From contig JABAKD010000007.1 in assembly GCA_012845835.1 (NCBI GenBank), positions 1,521,016 to 1,585,015 of the forward strand: a stretch of 64,000 bases of DNA, read 5' to 3'. The DNA is from Undaria pinnatifida (taxonomy: Eukaryota > Sar > Phaeophyceae > Laminariales > Alariaceae). The first letter of the stretch is position 1. Every line of letters begins with the position of its first letter. Below are positions 11,335 through 22,702 of the stretch, one piece after another. The notes below the pieces were generated by a model, which ran no database searches, was not told the origin of the DNA, and saw nothing but the letters and a program-made list of their open reading frames with translations. The position numbers and the translations under genes were made by a program.

Positions 11335-13965
11335 AGATCATAATTAGTTCGACCGACTCGTGTTTTCTCGATTACTTCTCGCATACGGCAAACAATCGCA
11401 ATGTGCGTGCAATTCAATGTAAGGGTATTGGGCGGAGACACAGAGTGTCCCCTTCAGGTCTGCCAATTAAGCAGGTCCTCGGAGAGTACTCATTTTCTTA
11501 GCCTTCGTAGAGACGTAGCTTCATTCGATTCCACAAGAGCCCCGGATGGCTTCTGAGATCGGAGACACATGCCTCCGATATATTTCCTGACTATCTAGAA
11601 TATAAAACGCCAACCTTAACATACGAAACCTTTCCAAATTATCTCATCACGGATAATTACAGGCCTTTCGAGGCCGCATCTTGACACTAGCCCATCCTGA
11701 TGAGCCGCATATGTAGAAATATGAGATTTTCGGGGAAAACTCCGGTTCTAGGAACTAAGTCATGAGTCGAAGATGCGGCTGCTTAAAACCCACTCCCACA
11801 CCTCTAACGGTCTGGCTGTGGAGCCAGGGACACGCGAAGAAAAGCAGGTGAAGCAAATGCAGACCCTACAACAAGGCAACAGCCACCAATCGAAAACCTG
11901 CCGCGTACCGCCGGTGTGGCGAGGAGTGGGCAGAAAAGGCCCTAGAACATGCCGCATACCGCCGTCGTGGCGGGGGGGGGGGAAGGGAAAGGCTACACGG
12001 CAAACCAACCACAGAAACGGCACCACAGCGAGTTGACAACAAAGCGCTGCTGAGCCTAGATCAGGTTAACGTGCCGAGCAAGCACGCTCAAAATGAGTAT
12101 GATAAACATCTGAACAGCAGCAACAGCAGCAACAGCACCAATCGCAATATAAATGGACGGATCAGACGAACCAGAGCCATTTGTATGCAGGATTTCAGCC
12201 CCCCCCCGGTTATAATCACGATTAATTTCAAACAAAAAAGAGGTGTTCAAAGAAAAACGACATTATAATATGTGGAGCTAAGACTGGCACGACTCGAGCA
12301 TGATAATATCCTACGGTGGGAAAGCCTGGAATGAGCCCAAATCAACAGCAGTGCGTATTTGACTCACTGGCATTTTGGTGGAACAATCATTGACTACTTA
12401 CTTGCTGCACGAATATTCACCTCTTTGTCGCTTATGTGGCACCGAAAACAATCGCTGAAAATCCCGATTTCATTCGCTTATTTGGTCAATCGGAATACCC
12501 CTTTTCTTTCCACCATCAGCAATGCTAACTGCAATGAGCACGCCAGCACTTTTCTTTTCATTTCTTTTCTTTTTCCCAGTTGACTTGCGTCTGACGTGCG
12601 TATGCGTAACGATAGGTACCACGTGTAAAATATACATGGTGGTAGTCTTTTCTGGGTGGCAAGCTGTGTTGTCGGTTCGATCAGGCGCGAGTAGTGCGAC
12701 GAATGTGTAGCAGTATGGACCTGGCACATCGTGGGCTGACTCCCGATTTCACTTATAATATTTTCCTGGCGGAGGCACAAATGGCGTCCGCTATGATATA
12801 TGCGTGTACCACTTTTAGTTTTGTTTGTATTCTCCTGGGGTATTCCTCCACTCTAGAGTGTAACTGGAGCCTCTTCTGTGACCACGGACTTGATTATGCT
12901 AGTTAGTTATGTGAGAACAACAACAAAAACAACAACTTGTTGGTATAACTTGTCTGAAAAGCTGTTGTCGTGTTGTATCAGACATAGCACAGCAGCAGCA
13001 CCTCGAAGACAGCCGTAAGTCACAAGATACGCATACATGCTCGTACCGGTACTACAGGGAAGACAGCGGTGCCACATCACAGGTCCAACTGCCCAAGCGT
13101 GGTCAGACACTCCGCGAGAAGTACGCATACATCAAGAAGCGATGACTGGGGAGGGGAGCTGCCTACCGTGTACATTGCAGGGTCATCAGCGGTTGTAGTA
13201 GGAGGCCCAATACGCCGTAACACAAGAAGATATATATATTTTTCACTCCTACTACTGTATCGCCGATTACCTACGCACAAGAGGTGTTTGTCAAGAAGAT
13301 TCCATTTTTGGGGATACTGCTATATCTTCGATTGCTGTGGCGCACGCGATATGTTGTCTAAAAGATCCCCAGTAATAGTACTCTGTATCATCATAGTTTA
13401 TTCCTGGCGAACACGAGATCATATTTTGAAGAACATCCCCAAATATTAATATTCTGTCATCAATTGCTGGCGCACACTACGTATTAACCAGCAACAGCAA
13501 CAGTCAGTAGCCAGCGCCATTCTTGCAACCACGCAACAGCAAAGCGTTCGAAACACTACCTTGAGAATCGCACCTACCTTTAGAACCGCATCCACGTTTG
13601 CTTGTTTGCGGGGATAAATATACATGAAATTCGTCTATAGAGTGGGATATTTATCATGCGGTCCTGAAAGATGAATCGTGGATCGTGGAAAAATGTATTT
13701 AATATATACGGAACAACTCTTTGGAGCGGCGATGAAAAATACTTACAAAACATTGTTTCTCGTACTGCGATTTAAAAGAGCGACTCCGTTCGTCGTGTTT
13801 ATTTTCTTATTTATATGGTCTAGCCGGTTCTGGTGTGTTCGTACCCGGTACGATAGCATTTCACTTGCTTTTTACCTTGATTAATTGCGCGATCGTTTGG
13901 TTTACTCTGTCTCACAGTCTGTGATCACGCAATAAGTTGTATCTCTCTACGACGAGAGTCTTACT
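11335..13965. other. No gene recognised; small 50 bp duplication
   Basis: There are no convincing coding regions (frames up to 126 codons). A 50 bp imperfect duplication lies at 11897-11975, with markers CTGCCGCGTACCGCC and ATGCCGCATACCGCC. A short AACAGCAGC run lies near 12113-12137. Confidence 0.45.
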
Positions 13966-13970
13966 GCGGC

Positions 13971-14190
13971 AGCCCCCCCAACATTTATTTAACGAAATCA
14001 GTGGTTTCAAGACCAGCTCCCGGTCGTATCCTCCGAACTACGGTGTCCCTCGACACCCCGACATCGTCGATTGGTACGCTTTTGCACACAAGAAAATCTA
14101 TGGATATACTTTGCCTTTATAAATATCCACCCGTGTGTCGAGCAACCACAAAACGTTCATTGAAGAAAATCGTTGGTTTTTGGGGGGGCT
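13971..14190 (-). mobile_element. MITE-like element with AGCCCCCCC termini, copy 1
   Basis: About 220 bp. It begins with AGCCCCCCCAACA and ends with the inverted form TTTTTGGGGGGGCT; TTTAACGAAAT and its inverted counterpart lie just inside each end. Read in reverse it matches copies at 31973-32207 and 49134-49363, including the internal block GCTCGACAC...GATGTCGGGGTG. No transposase is present, so it is non-autonomous. Confidence 0.65.
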
Positions 14191-14209
14191 GTCGTAGAAT
14201 CAGTCATGA

Positions 14210-15605
14210 AGATTCAGCACGGACACTGGGTGTAGTGATGTCGTTGGGTAGGGACCAGCTCCCCTCGAAGACATCATTCGAACAAAGAAAGAGGTTTGGC
14301 CGTGAAATCCGATTTCGAAAAGCAACGACACAGCAGCAAGCAGTCGTACGATAATAGGCCAAACGCTTTGAGGTGTGACCATGAAAAAAGTGTTGTGGGG
14401 ACGAATTCAGAAGCCGATTTGGAAGTTATGCCAATTTGGAAATAAACGTTTACCCATGTGTTTTCGTTCAAGCTCTACATATATATATGCCAAGGTCCAA
14501 AAACACCTCGGGCGTATACCGTCCAAAAACCAAAATGTTGCGAGCTTCTCGCTTGTCTCGCTCAGCCCACATACTCGATCCCGGCCAGGTGCAGAACGGA
14601 TAAGACAGGGCGAGGGGCGTTTGAGCCGCCCCCCGAAGCCGGCGGTCCACCAAAGCGATTTGACCGAGAAATTCCAGTTCCGAGAGTCCCATACTGAGGC
14701 CGAGACGATAAAACTCCTGACCAAATCCCCGTCCCCTCAAAAAAAGAATAATCATATGTATGTATGTTTGGCAGCATGTGAGCACAGAGCTCGCTTTCTA
14801 CAACGACGTGTCGGCACAGACACTGGGTGTGCTGGACGGGGCGGGTGGGCCAATGTGACGAACACACACATCCACATGAACGTTGCAGGGTATTTACTTC
14901 ACAATCATTAGCACAAGGAAACAGCGCCGTAGAACCGCCTACTGGTCAGTACAACAACCAATGGAGTACTTGGTAGTGTGGGCATCGTCGCGTGATGGTC
15001 AGGTGACAATATCACAGCCCAAGCCTTCCTCGGTCATTCCCTTTCGTCTTCTTGTTGTCTCCTTACCTTTCTTTGTTGTTCTTGGTTGCAATTTTGGCCA
15101 TAGAGTCCGTTTCAATAATCCACCTTTATTTTTTTCAACAGCTAGTAATGTTCCTCATAATCCACTCTGTGACACCTCGACATCATCTCTTCTAATGAAC
15201 TATAGGAGCCTCGATCCGCATCGTTCTTTCAAGAGAATAGGGCAAGCGTTGTTCGTTGAGAGACGCAACCCTCCGCCATGTTTGCTCTATTATTGTCCCA
15301 AACCATTTTCTTAACGACGTTGCTCTTTACCTTAAAATAGCCCAAACGCCATTTGTTTTCATTCACAATTTGTTTTTGTATACCTAGCCCATGAATCTGT
15401 TCATCGGGTAGCACTCATGGTTATCCAACATCAGGTTTTGGGTGACGAATAGAGCTCCTCACGTGAGCAGCCCCAGAAACCAAATGATGCACCGCTACGG
15501 TATCACGCGTCTGTAGTAGATGCTGGAATCGTCATGTATGTACGTTCGCGCTACTTTGCTCGCATGAAATTCCGACGGGTTTGCATCATTAATAATAATA
15601 TTAAT
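14210..15605. other. No gene recognised
   Basis: A 178-codon plus-strand frame (14375-14911) overlaps several opposite-strand frames of about 100 codons and has no recognisable domain. It is probably chance. The sequence just after 14200 still shows weak similarity to the interior of the AGCCCCCC element. Confidence 0.4.
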
Positions 15606-15611
15606 AGTGTG

Positions 15612-15695
15612 AGCCGGCGTCCTCAGTGACCTAGTGGAGCATTTATTTATTGATTTCTAAGGTCGAGTTAGCGAGTTCGAGACGCGGCCATCGGA
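15612..15695 (+). mobile_element. tRNA-derived SINE-like head with A and B boxes
   Basis: GCCGGCGTCCTCAG is followed by TGACCTAGTGG, a perfect fit to the RNA polymerase III A box. About 52 bp later comes GAGTTCGAGACGC, a B-box-like GTTCGA block. The same GCCGGCGTCCTC...TTCGAG layout occurs at 22484-22570. It cannot be folded into a clean complete tRNA, so a SINE head or tRNA pseudogene is more likely than a functional tRNA. Confidence 0.5.
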
Positions 15696-15699
15696 CCTT

Positions 15700-16775
15700 G
15701 TCAATTGCGCCTGGAGCTCCAGACGTTATGGGTACATCGTGGGTTTTTTCTTGGCCACGCCAAAACACTTGTCCCAGGGGTGGGGTACTCGCTCCTCCCT
15801 CCGATTGTGGCAGGGGGCTGGAGTCTCCCTTCCTTGCATACAGTATAGGTTTTTGGGCCTTCAGAAAACCGTTTTTTAAAGGGGGGACTGATCGCCCCAC
15901 TGAGCAGAGGTATACGGTAGATGGGGTAACCGTATTGTCACTACCAGATGTAGGCCACTAGCGGCGCGATAGACCCCGTGCTTCACCCAAGAGCACTTGC
16001 GCGAAAAGTCATTTGATGCCAGGCCGTGAACATCGCAAATGACCAAGATATTGAAATATAGATAGGGTTGCGACTCAAAAATGCATTCGGTGGACACTTA
16101 CGCGAGAGCCCCCAATCGGCTGAGATTAAAAGACGTACGAGTTTCCCAACTACCGTGGCCGCGGTTGACCCTTCCTATATTGGATTTGGAAAGAGGAAGT
16201 AAACCTCCCCTTTGTGGAAACGGGGCGGCATCTCCCACCTTGACTTGTGACCACGAAGAACACACGAGTTGCCTGTCTAGACTGTATTCATTGTTCTTCA
16301 TACGATTCGACGCTAGTCGACGAGGGAATAATAATGTAAATATCTATATCTATATGATGAATTATTCTCGAAATAAAAACGAAGGAACGCACCGTAGTGG
16401 GAAGGTGGGAGGAGAGACCGCTATGTGACCCCGGATCTGAGTTACTAGCGAGTTTTCGATTAAAAAAATGAAAAAATGAAATGCTTAGGGGGTAGCGTTG
16501 CTCAGGGCTTGTCAAAGTTTTGCCGCATAAAATATATTGTCGGCTAAAACAACACCCGAGCAACCAGCGTGCTCAGGGGGAGAGAGCTTCAAAAACAGCT
16601 CTCCAACCCGGAGCAACAAGCTACAATGGGTGATGATCAGGGAACAGAGCACACACGGTAGGTGTTAATCTAATGAAACGACGCCCGCTACGATAGCGGT
16701 AGCACTTTTTTCTGAAACGATTTCTGACGAAAGTAAGGAAATAGAGGGGCGTCTTAACCAAGAATCGTCGTAAAC
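15700..16775. other. No gene recognised
   Basis: Open frames are at most about 115 codons and carry no domain. A TATCTATATCTATAT run lies near 16340. Confidence 0.45.
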
Positions 16776-16776
16776 A

Positions 16777-16850
16777 CCTTAAACCTTAAACCTTAAACCT
16801 TAAACCTTAAACCTTAAACCTTAAACCTTAAACCTCAAACATTAAACCTT
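16777..16850. repeat. CCTTAAA heptamer array
   Basis: About ten head-to-tail copies of a 7 bp unit CCTTAAA with two variants at the distal end. It resembles, but is not identical to, the plant-type CCCTAAA telomere repeat. Confidence 0.9.
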
Positions 16851-16854
16851 ACTG

Positions 16855-17865
16855 TTTTCCGTTCTTTTTTATTTATACATTGGCCATGGGATTTTTCATC
16901 CGGTGTAATTTTTTTCTTTTTCCCAACCATCAATACTGGGGTTAAGAAGGACATTTCTTAACCTCCTAAAGTAGGAAGCCTCAGCAAAAAAATGGTTCAC
17001 GTCTGTGGTAGCACGTGTCATTAGGTTACCTGCATCACTACAAAAACGAACGTTGACTCGCCGCCAATACGTAGGTTGGCAGGGCCCGCCATCTCCTCGA
17101 ACCAGGAGTGGTTTCGTGAGGCTGTGGGGACGAGATTAGTAGCAGCAGTGTTCTACAATCAATCTCACCAGGCAGTATTTTTATATTTTATACTGTATTA
17201 TTAACAAGTATGACAAGCAGGAAGCAGCCTCTCAAGCTGGGTTACGGCGATGGGGTTTTTGCTGGGGCGGGCGCCCAGTCGATGCCACCGAGGCGTAGAG
17301 TGTCAGGGCATGTCAGCTCCGCCAACCAGTCGTCGCTTGGTGATACTGCTGTGGCGGCGAAAGCAGGACAACAGGTTCGCCGCCACAGCAGGTTCAATCT
17401 AGGCAGGCAAATGAGAAGAGGGGAGAGGGATGTTGTTTTTCAAACACGCAACACAACCCAAATAGCTAACAACGCAACCTCGACCTGGGTGACAGCAAGG
17501 CGGACGGCGACGACATCTGGCCTTTGTGATATTGGGTTAGACCGGCGGAGGAAACAGGTGGCGGCGAAGGGTGGTGGAGCACCGTGTGTGTCGTAGATCG
17601 GCAGAATGCTCGAAGCTCGTTGCATCTCAAGCGCAGGTCTTACGTTTCGAGCTCACTGCTGCTGTATGTAGAGCTCGCGTAGAGTCCCCTGAGCATTACT
17701 GTTTGTCTCGTATTTCGAAATTAATAATCCTGGAATCATGCCCCGACCATGAGCAACCGCCCCTGACCACCATGATCACCATAATGAGCGTTTTCACTTT
17801 GTTTTCCAGTTTTCCCCTCCCGAGCCTTTCTTCTAACTACTGGGAGGGGGAACGAAAGTAGTGCG
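16855..17865. other. No gene recognised
   Basis: A 128-codon plus-strand frame (17210-17596) is the longest. It is Arg/Ala/Gly rich without a recognisable domain. Nothing else was seen. Confidence 0.4.
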
Positions 17866-17869
17866 GGGC

Positions 17870-18965
17870 CACTTGCACCATCTGCATTTTTGGTGGAAGC
17901 TCGTGAAAGCGTCCATGGAAGCTTCCATGCCGTGGAAGCTTCCGTTGCTTCCACGGACGTTTTTCGTGGAAGCTTCCAGGGAATTTACTTCCACAAGAAA
18001 CTTCTACCCAAGCTTCCATGAAATTTGTCAAGAAATTCACTTCCACGGAAGCTTCCATGGAAGCTTCCATGAAAGTTACTTCCACGGAAACGTCAACGGA
18101 AGCTTTCTGGGAATTAAATGGACTTCACGGAAGCGTTGGAAGCTTCCACGGAAGCTTTCACGGAAGCTTTCACGGACGATTCCACAAAAGCTTTCGTAGA
18201 AGTGAAATTGCTTTCACGGAAGCTTTCGTGGAAGAAAAATTACTTTCATGGAAGCTTCCGTGGAAGTAAATTTGCTTGCACGGAAGCTTCCGTGAAAGCT
18301 TTCACGGAAGCTTTCACGGACGTACAGTTGCTTATACCGAAGCTTCAAAACTGGAATAAATTTGCTTTCACGAAAGTTTTCACGGAAGCTTTCGTGGGAA
18401 GTAAACTGCTTTCACCGAATCTTCCGCGGAAGTAAATTTGCTTTCACGGAAACCTTCACGGAAGCTTTCACGGAACCTAACCCTAGCCCTAACCCCCAAC
18501 CCTTCGTGGAAGCTTTCGTGGAAGCTTTCTACCGAAGCTTTCAAACTGAGGCAAACTTGCTTCCACGACGTTTTCACGTATGCTTTCACGGACGCTTTCA
18601 TGGAAGCTTTCGTGGAAGTAAATTTCTTTCACCGTAGCTTTCGCTGAAGTAAATTTGCTTCCGTGGAAGCTCTCACGGAAGCTCTCACGGAACCTAACCC
18701 TAACCCTGACCCCAATCCTAACCCCTAACCCTTCGTGGAAGCTTCCGTGGAAGCTTTCGTGGAAGCTACTTCGTGGTAGCTTTCGCGAAAGTTTCCGCGG
18801 AAGCTTGCGTTTTTTTTTTGTGCGTAGAAGCTTTCATATCTTCCATGAAAGCATCCACGGAAGCTTCTACGGCTTCCATAGCTTCCATGGAAGCCATGGA
18901 GGCTTCCGTGGGAGCGGTGGAAGCTTCCAAGGAAGCTTTCATGAGCTTCCACGCAAAAAGAAAGT
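17870..18965. repeat. GGAAGCTTCC palindrome-array element, complete copy
   Basis: About 1.1 kb made almost wholly of variants of GGAAGCTT(T/C)C joined by CATGG, CACGG or CGTGG, so that self-complementary runs such as CTTCCATGGAAGCTTCC recur. All frames read as MEAS/HGSF/EAFTEAF-type low-complexity peptides, which reflects the repeat and not a gene. The two ends look inverted relative to each other: a GTAGTGC...TTTTT...GGAAGCTCGTGAAAGC form at the left and its inverse CTTTCATGAGCTTCC...AAAAAG...GTAGTGCAGG at the right. That suggests a bounded element. A second copy starts at about 63640. Confidence 0.8.
18476..18732. repeat. Two interstitial telomere-like CCCTAA patches
   Basis: Inside the palindrome array, 18476-18503 and 18693-18732 are runs of CCTAAC/CCCTAA variants. 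They resemble the (TTAGGG)n telomere repeat on the opposite strand. Both are preceded by the same CACGGAA and followed by CCCTTCGTGGAAGCTT, so one is a duplicate of the other within the array. Confidence 0.75.
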
Positions 18966-19026
18966 AGTGCAGGAGACCGGCAGTGCGACGACAATATAAG
19001 GAACGAAGATATATATATATATATAT

Positions 19027-20525
19027 ATTATAAAAAATGAAAATACACTCCAGCTGTGAGATCGAAGATTTCGTCGAAACTCATCTTTGCAAGCTGTGTG
19101 TGATACTCCGATCGCGCGCATTACGAGTTGTGTGTCCTCATTAAGGATATAGGTCGGCGACTCCCCTTACAACTACAGTGTAGCTATGAGGGTCAACAGG
19201 GTGATGTTAGTCAGTCTGTGCGCGGAAACTATAAAACCCGTTTCTGAGGGGGACAAAAACTGACAGCTGTGGAGGGAAATGTATCATTTTATCAAGTGAA
19301 TCCTGTAAGTCGAATAATCCGTGAGGGGAGGGCGAAGTTTTGAAGGACGTGGGGGCCTGATTTTGATCTAACGGGAGCGGGGTTGGAGGGGGGGGGAAGG
19401 GGGGGGGAAGGGGGGGGGGGGGGGGATGGGCGGGAAATTTGTGCGTGGAAGGTATAAATCCTTCAAGGGGATAAATCCGACGGTTTTGGGGAAAAAAAAT
19501 AAATAAAAAAAATGCATCAGTTTATCATGGGGGGGGGGCGGGGGTTGGGGCGGCGTTGTGGCGTGTGGGGCAGCTCAATCTGTGCGTGGAAACTGTACAT
19601 TATTTTGAGGGGATAAACGTGACGGTTTTGGAAATAATGCATCAGTTTATCATGTATATCCTGGGGTAAGTCGTACAATCATTGTGTAGAGAGAGGGTGG
19701 AGTGTTCGAGGGGGTGGGGTTGGGATGGGTTTGGGGGGGTGGGGGGGGGAAGTGGGGGGGGGGGGCGAGGTGGGGGGGGGGGGGCGGGCGGGGGGGGCGG
19801 GGGGGGGGGGGGGGGGGGGGGGTGAAAGGAAGGGTTTTAGGTGAGGGGTTTGTTATACGTGTGGTGCTAGGTCTAGGCGATGGTGCGGGTGATGGGGAAG
19901 AAGAGGGCGTTCGGGGCGGGTGGGGGGGGGGAAGCAGCGGTATGGATGGCTCTTGAAAGATAATGAGGTGGTGTCCAGTGCGTGAAGTTTTTATTAATCT
20001 GGCGGATTTCGATATTAGGTGGGGCGTTTGAGCAAGGGAGAGCGAGATGGGGGGGGGGGAGATTTTTTAGGAGGTTTGGGTCACAAATAATATTTAAATA
20101 CACTTCGGCTGTGAGATGAAAGAAATGTAGGGGCTTGTTATACGCGTGGTGCTAGGTCTATGCGATCGTGTGGGTGGTTGGAAAAGAGGGGGCATTGGAG
20201 GGGGGCTTTTTGGGGGGGGGTGGGGGGAAAGAATTGAAAACTACGTCATGGATGGTCAGAAAGATAATGACGTGATATCAACTGCGTATATTTTAGGTGT
20301 TTATTACTCTGGCCGATTTCGATTGTGAGTGGGGCGTTTGGACAAACTAGGCGGAAGGGGGGGGAGATCGGGGGACGGGGGGGGGGGAAGGGTTGGGGTT
20401 TTTATGAACAAGAGGCGTCAGGGGAGGGGGAGGGGAGGGGGGGGGGGGCGGGGGGCGGGGGGCGGGACATTTCAATATGTGCGCGGAAACTATAAATCCT
20501 CAAAGGGGACAAACCTGACGATTGA
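19027..20525 (-). mobile_element. C-rich long element, copy A
   Basis: In minus orientation it ends with GCTTGCAAAGATGAG, TTTCGACGAAATCTTCGAT and CAGCTGGAGTGTATTTT (19100-19030), shared with copies at 25.3-26.6, 30.8-31.3 and 37.8-39.2 kb. Internally it has several degenerate units built as 'gtcA.ATTT.TCCCC...TATAGTTTCC.CGCACA' separated by long homopolymeric tracts. On the plus strand these are G runs, including 24 G at 19799-19822. No coding capacity was recognised. Frames here are Gly-rich artefacts. Confidence 0.75.
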
Positions 20526-20529
20526 AGCA

Positions 20530-21195
20530 ATAAGACATCCCTTTACATCATCTGCCTTGTAATGTTTACTATTCTAGAAGGTTTGATGTTAGATGCAGCA
20601 GGCAACCCAGTGTTTAAGTGTAGTAAATAACGTGATAAATCTTCATAATTTGTTGTTGTATGATACATGGATCGAATATTAATATTTTACAGAACATTTG
20701 TAGTTAGTTACCATTATTTTCTGACATCGCTGATTATAAGAAAGAGGTACGTATTGTCAAATACAACAGGCGAGGTGATGTGGTCATGCCCTGTTTGTCA
20801 CCACCATCATACAGTTACCTTTTATTACTTCGTTGTTATAGAGTGTCAGTATAGCTGGCAATAGATTCGGTAGGATAGTCCGCAGATTCATGGTCTATTG
20901 GCCACAAGAAGGTTCTCTTAAACGGAATATTCTGAGTGAGCGGATAACCCGTAGAATCTAGCTAGTTTGTACCACAAGAGCGTTCTCGGAAATTGAACGC
21001 TCCTCCTCTGGACAAGATAGATAGAAGTAAGCGCGTTAAGCGCTCATGGGAACATTAGGACATCCAGGAGAACGTTCCTTGTACGTTCCATAGGAAAAGG
21101 TCCGGAACAGAGCACAGTAGCAATGCTGGGGTGAAGCGAACTCTGTGAGCTTCCCCCCACCCACGTGCTCTCACTACCTGCTCTACCAGCTCTAT
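20530..21195. other. No gene recognised
   Basis: AT-rich sequence with frames under 70 codons. No repeat or RNA gene was identified. Confidence 0.45.
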
Positions 21196-21200
21196 CAGCT

Positions 21201-21587
21201 CTACTTATTCTGCCCTGCACTACCGTGTGCCAAGGGCCTGTGTTGTCTGTCTTTCAGAGTCCAATGAAGAGGAAATAATGTATAAGCTTTTGAGTCTATC
21301 CAACGAGCCATGAGGAGAGACCAAACAAGGGCACCGGAACCCATGAGGAGCACGCTTCCCAACACCGACCAACCACGCATCCCCCACTCGGAGTACCACC
21401 ACATCGTGGTATAATATCGTTCGTTTTCTTCGCTATTCACGTACACACCGGCCATATCATAGTATTGACTGCGCTCGTCCGGTGGTATCTTCAGTATTTT
21501 CAAAGTTACCGGGTTCGTGTGGCAAAGAGCACCCAGCCAGATAAGGAACCTCTCCCAATGCTGGGGTGTACCCCCCCGTCGTATCAA
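21201..21587 (-). CDS. Hypothetical 128-codon open frame, one possible membrane segment
   Basis: Not recognised. The frame has a Trp/Tyr-rich middle (MWWYSEWGMRGW) followed by a hydrophobic run VLGSVLLMGSGALVWSLLMA that could span a membrane. It lacks an ATG at its 5' limit: it opens right after a stop, and the first codon is TTG. It could be an exon or a chance frame. Confidence 0.2.
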   Translation of the reverse strand: MIRRGGTPQHWERFLIWLGALCHTNPVTLKILKIPPDERSQYYDMAGVYVNSEENERYYTTMWWYSEWGMRGWSVLGSVLLMGSGALVWSLLMARWIDSKAYTLFPLHWTLKDRQHRPLAHGSAGQNK

Positions 21588-21962
21588 CCGTGCCAGCTAA
21601 GCTGCTGCTGCTGCTGCTGTACGGTACCCTGATTGCTTGCCTATGCGCCCCTCAGGCTGTCGCACGGTTGTTGTTCCTGAACCAGAACACATACTTGTAC
21701 ACACCAACAATAACTACTACGACTCGTATATAATATAACCCGACAGCTGTGCCAGCTAAACAGCAGTTCTCTCCGCATTATTTCCGCCGGTCATATTGTC
21801 CTTCCGTGCACGCGTGACGTCGTCCCGCTTTTTCTTTTGGTTCGGAAAAAAATATCTCGGAATTTCACCAAGAAAGAAGTGGTGTGTTGACTTATTTTAA
21901 CTTGGGTTGTAAAATTTAGGAGACTAAATAGATAGTCTATATTTTATAAAACAAATTCAAGA

Positions 21963-22350
21963 ACGTCAGCCATGAGTTCGACGAATTTCAGGTTAATACT
22001 CATCTTTGCAAGCTGCGTTGTCGGCACTCGTAATATAATAGACTATATGGGTGAGTTTTTATTGGGAGGTGTCCTAGTTTTGGTCCACTATAATGGTAAG
22101 ATATTTTTTCGGATCTGGCTCAAAATTCCCCATCTAGAAGAGCAAAAATACAAAATACCAACACCAACCATATAGACTAATGGAGAAAAACAAAATATAT
22201 TAGTCTAAATACTGCATGTACAAAAGTTAGGAAACAAAATTATAGGACCTCTGTGAAAAAACTCACCCACATATATTGCAAGTACCAACAACGCAGCTTG
22301 CAACTAACTATGAGTATCGACCCTAAATTCGTCGAACTCACAGCTGACGT
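21963..22350. mobile_element. Fold-back MITE with about 90 bp terminal inverted repeats
   Basis: Starts ACGTCAGCCATGAGTTCGAC and ends with the inverted counterpart GTCGAACTCACAGCTGACGT. The inverted repeats run about 90 bp inward, including CATCTTTGCAAGCTGCGTTG and GGGTGAGTTTTT. The middle is AT-rich and non-coding. The GCTTGCAAAGATGAG-type end motif is shared with the C-rich element, so the two may belong to one family. No clear target-site duplication was found. Confidence 0.7.
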
Positions 22351-22483
22351 CCTTAGAAGTATTTTATATGATGTGTACGGTGAGTGGTGAGTGTCGTTGG
22401 TGGATGAAGTTCCCTCCCACAAATTATTTGACGTATTCTGCATGATACATCATATAGTCTATGCCAATAATAAGTCAGTGCAT

Positions 22484-22570
22484 GCCGGCGTCCTCGGTGG
22501 TTTAAGAGTAAATCGCGTCGCTGTTGAGGTCGAGGCCATAAGTTCGAGCCCCGCAAGGGAGTCTTCCTTG
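22484..22570 (+). mobile_element. tRNA-derived SINE-like head, second copy
   Basis: GCCGGCGTCCTCGGTGG is followed by a weak A box (TGGTTTAAGAG). About 45 bp later comes AAGTTCGAGCCCCGC, a good B box. It matches the layout at 15612-15695, but the sequence beyond the B box differs between the two. This is a SINE head or tRNA pseudogene, not a functional tRNA. Confidence 0.5.
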
Positions 22571-22574
22571 TCGT

Positions 22575-22671
22575 ACCAGTTGACAGGCCGAAAGTGCGAG
22601 AGGGCCAGTTGGCGACATTCATTCGAAGAGAGTCGACGAGCGAGCACGAAAAAGCCTAGAAATAATGTTAA

Positions 22672-22702
<31 letters not shown>

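Noticed and set aside
16777-16850. True telomeric array
   Set aside because: The unit is CCTTAAA, not CCCTAA or CCCTAAA, and it is short and internal.
17861-18999. Several overlapping 80-114 codon frames (MEAS / HGSF / EAFTEAF repeats)
   Set aside because: All three frames on both strands are open because the underlying DNA is an array of GGAAGCTT palindromes. No start, domain or context favours one.
19702-20562. Gly-rich plus-strand frames
   Set aside because: Produced by G homopolymers in the C-rich element.
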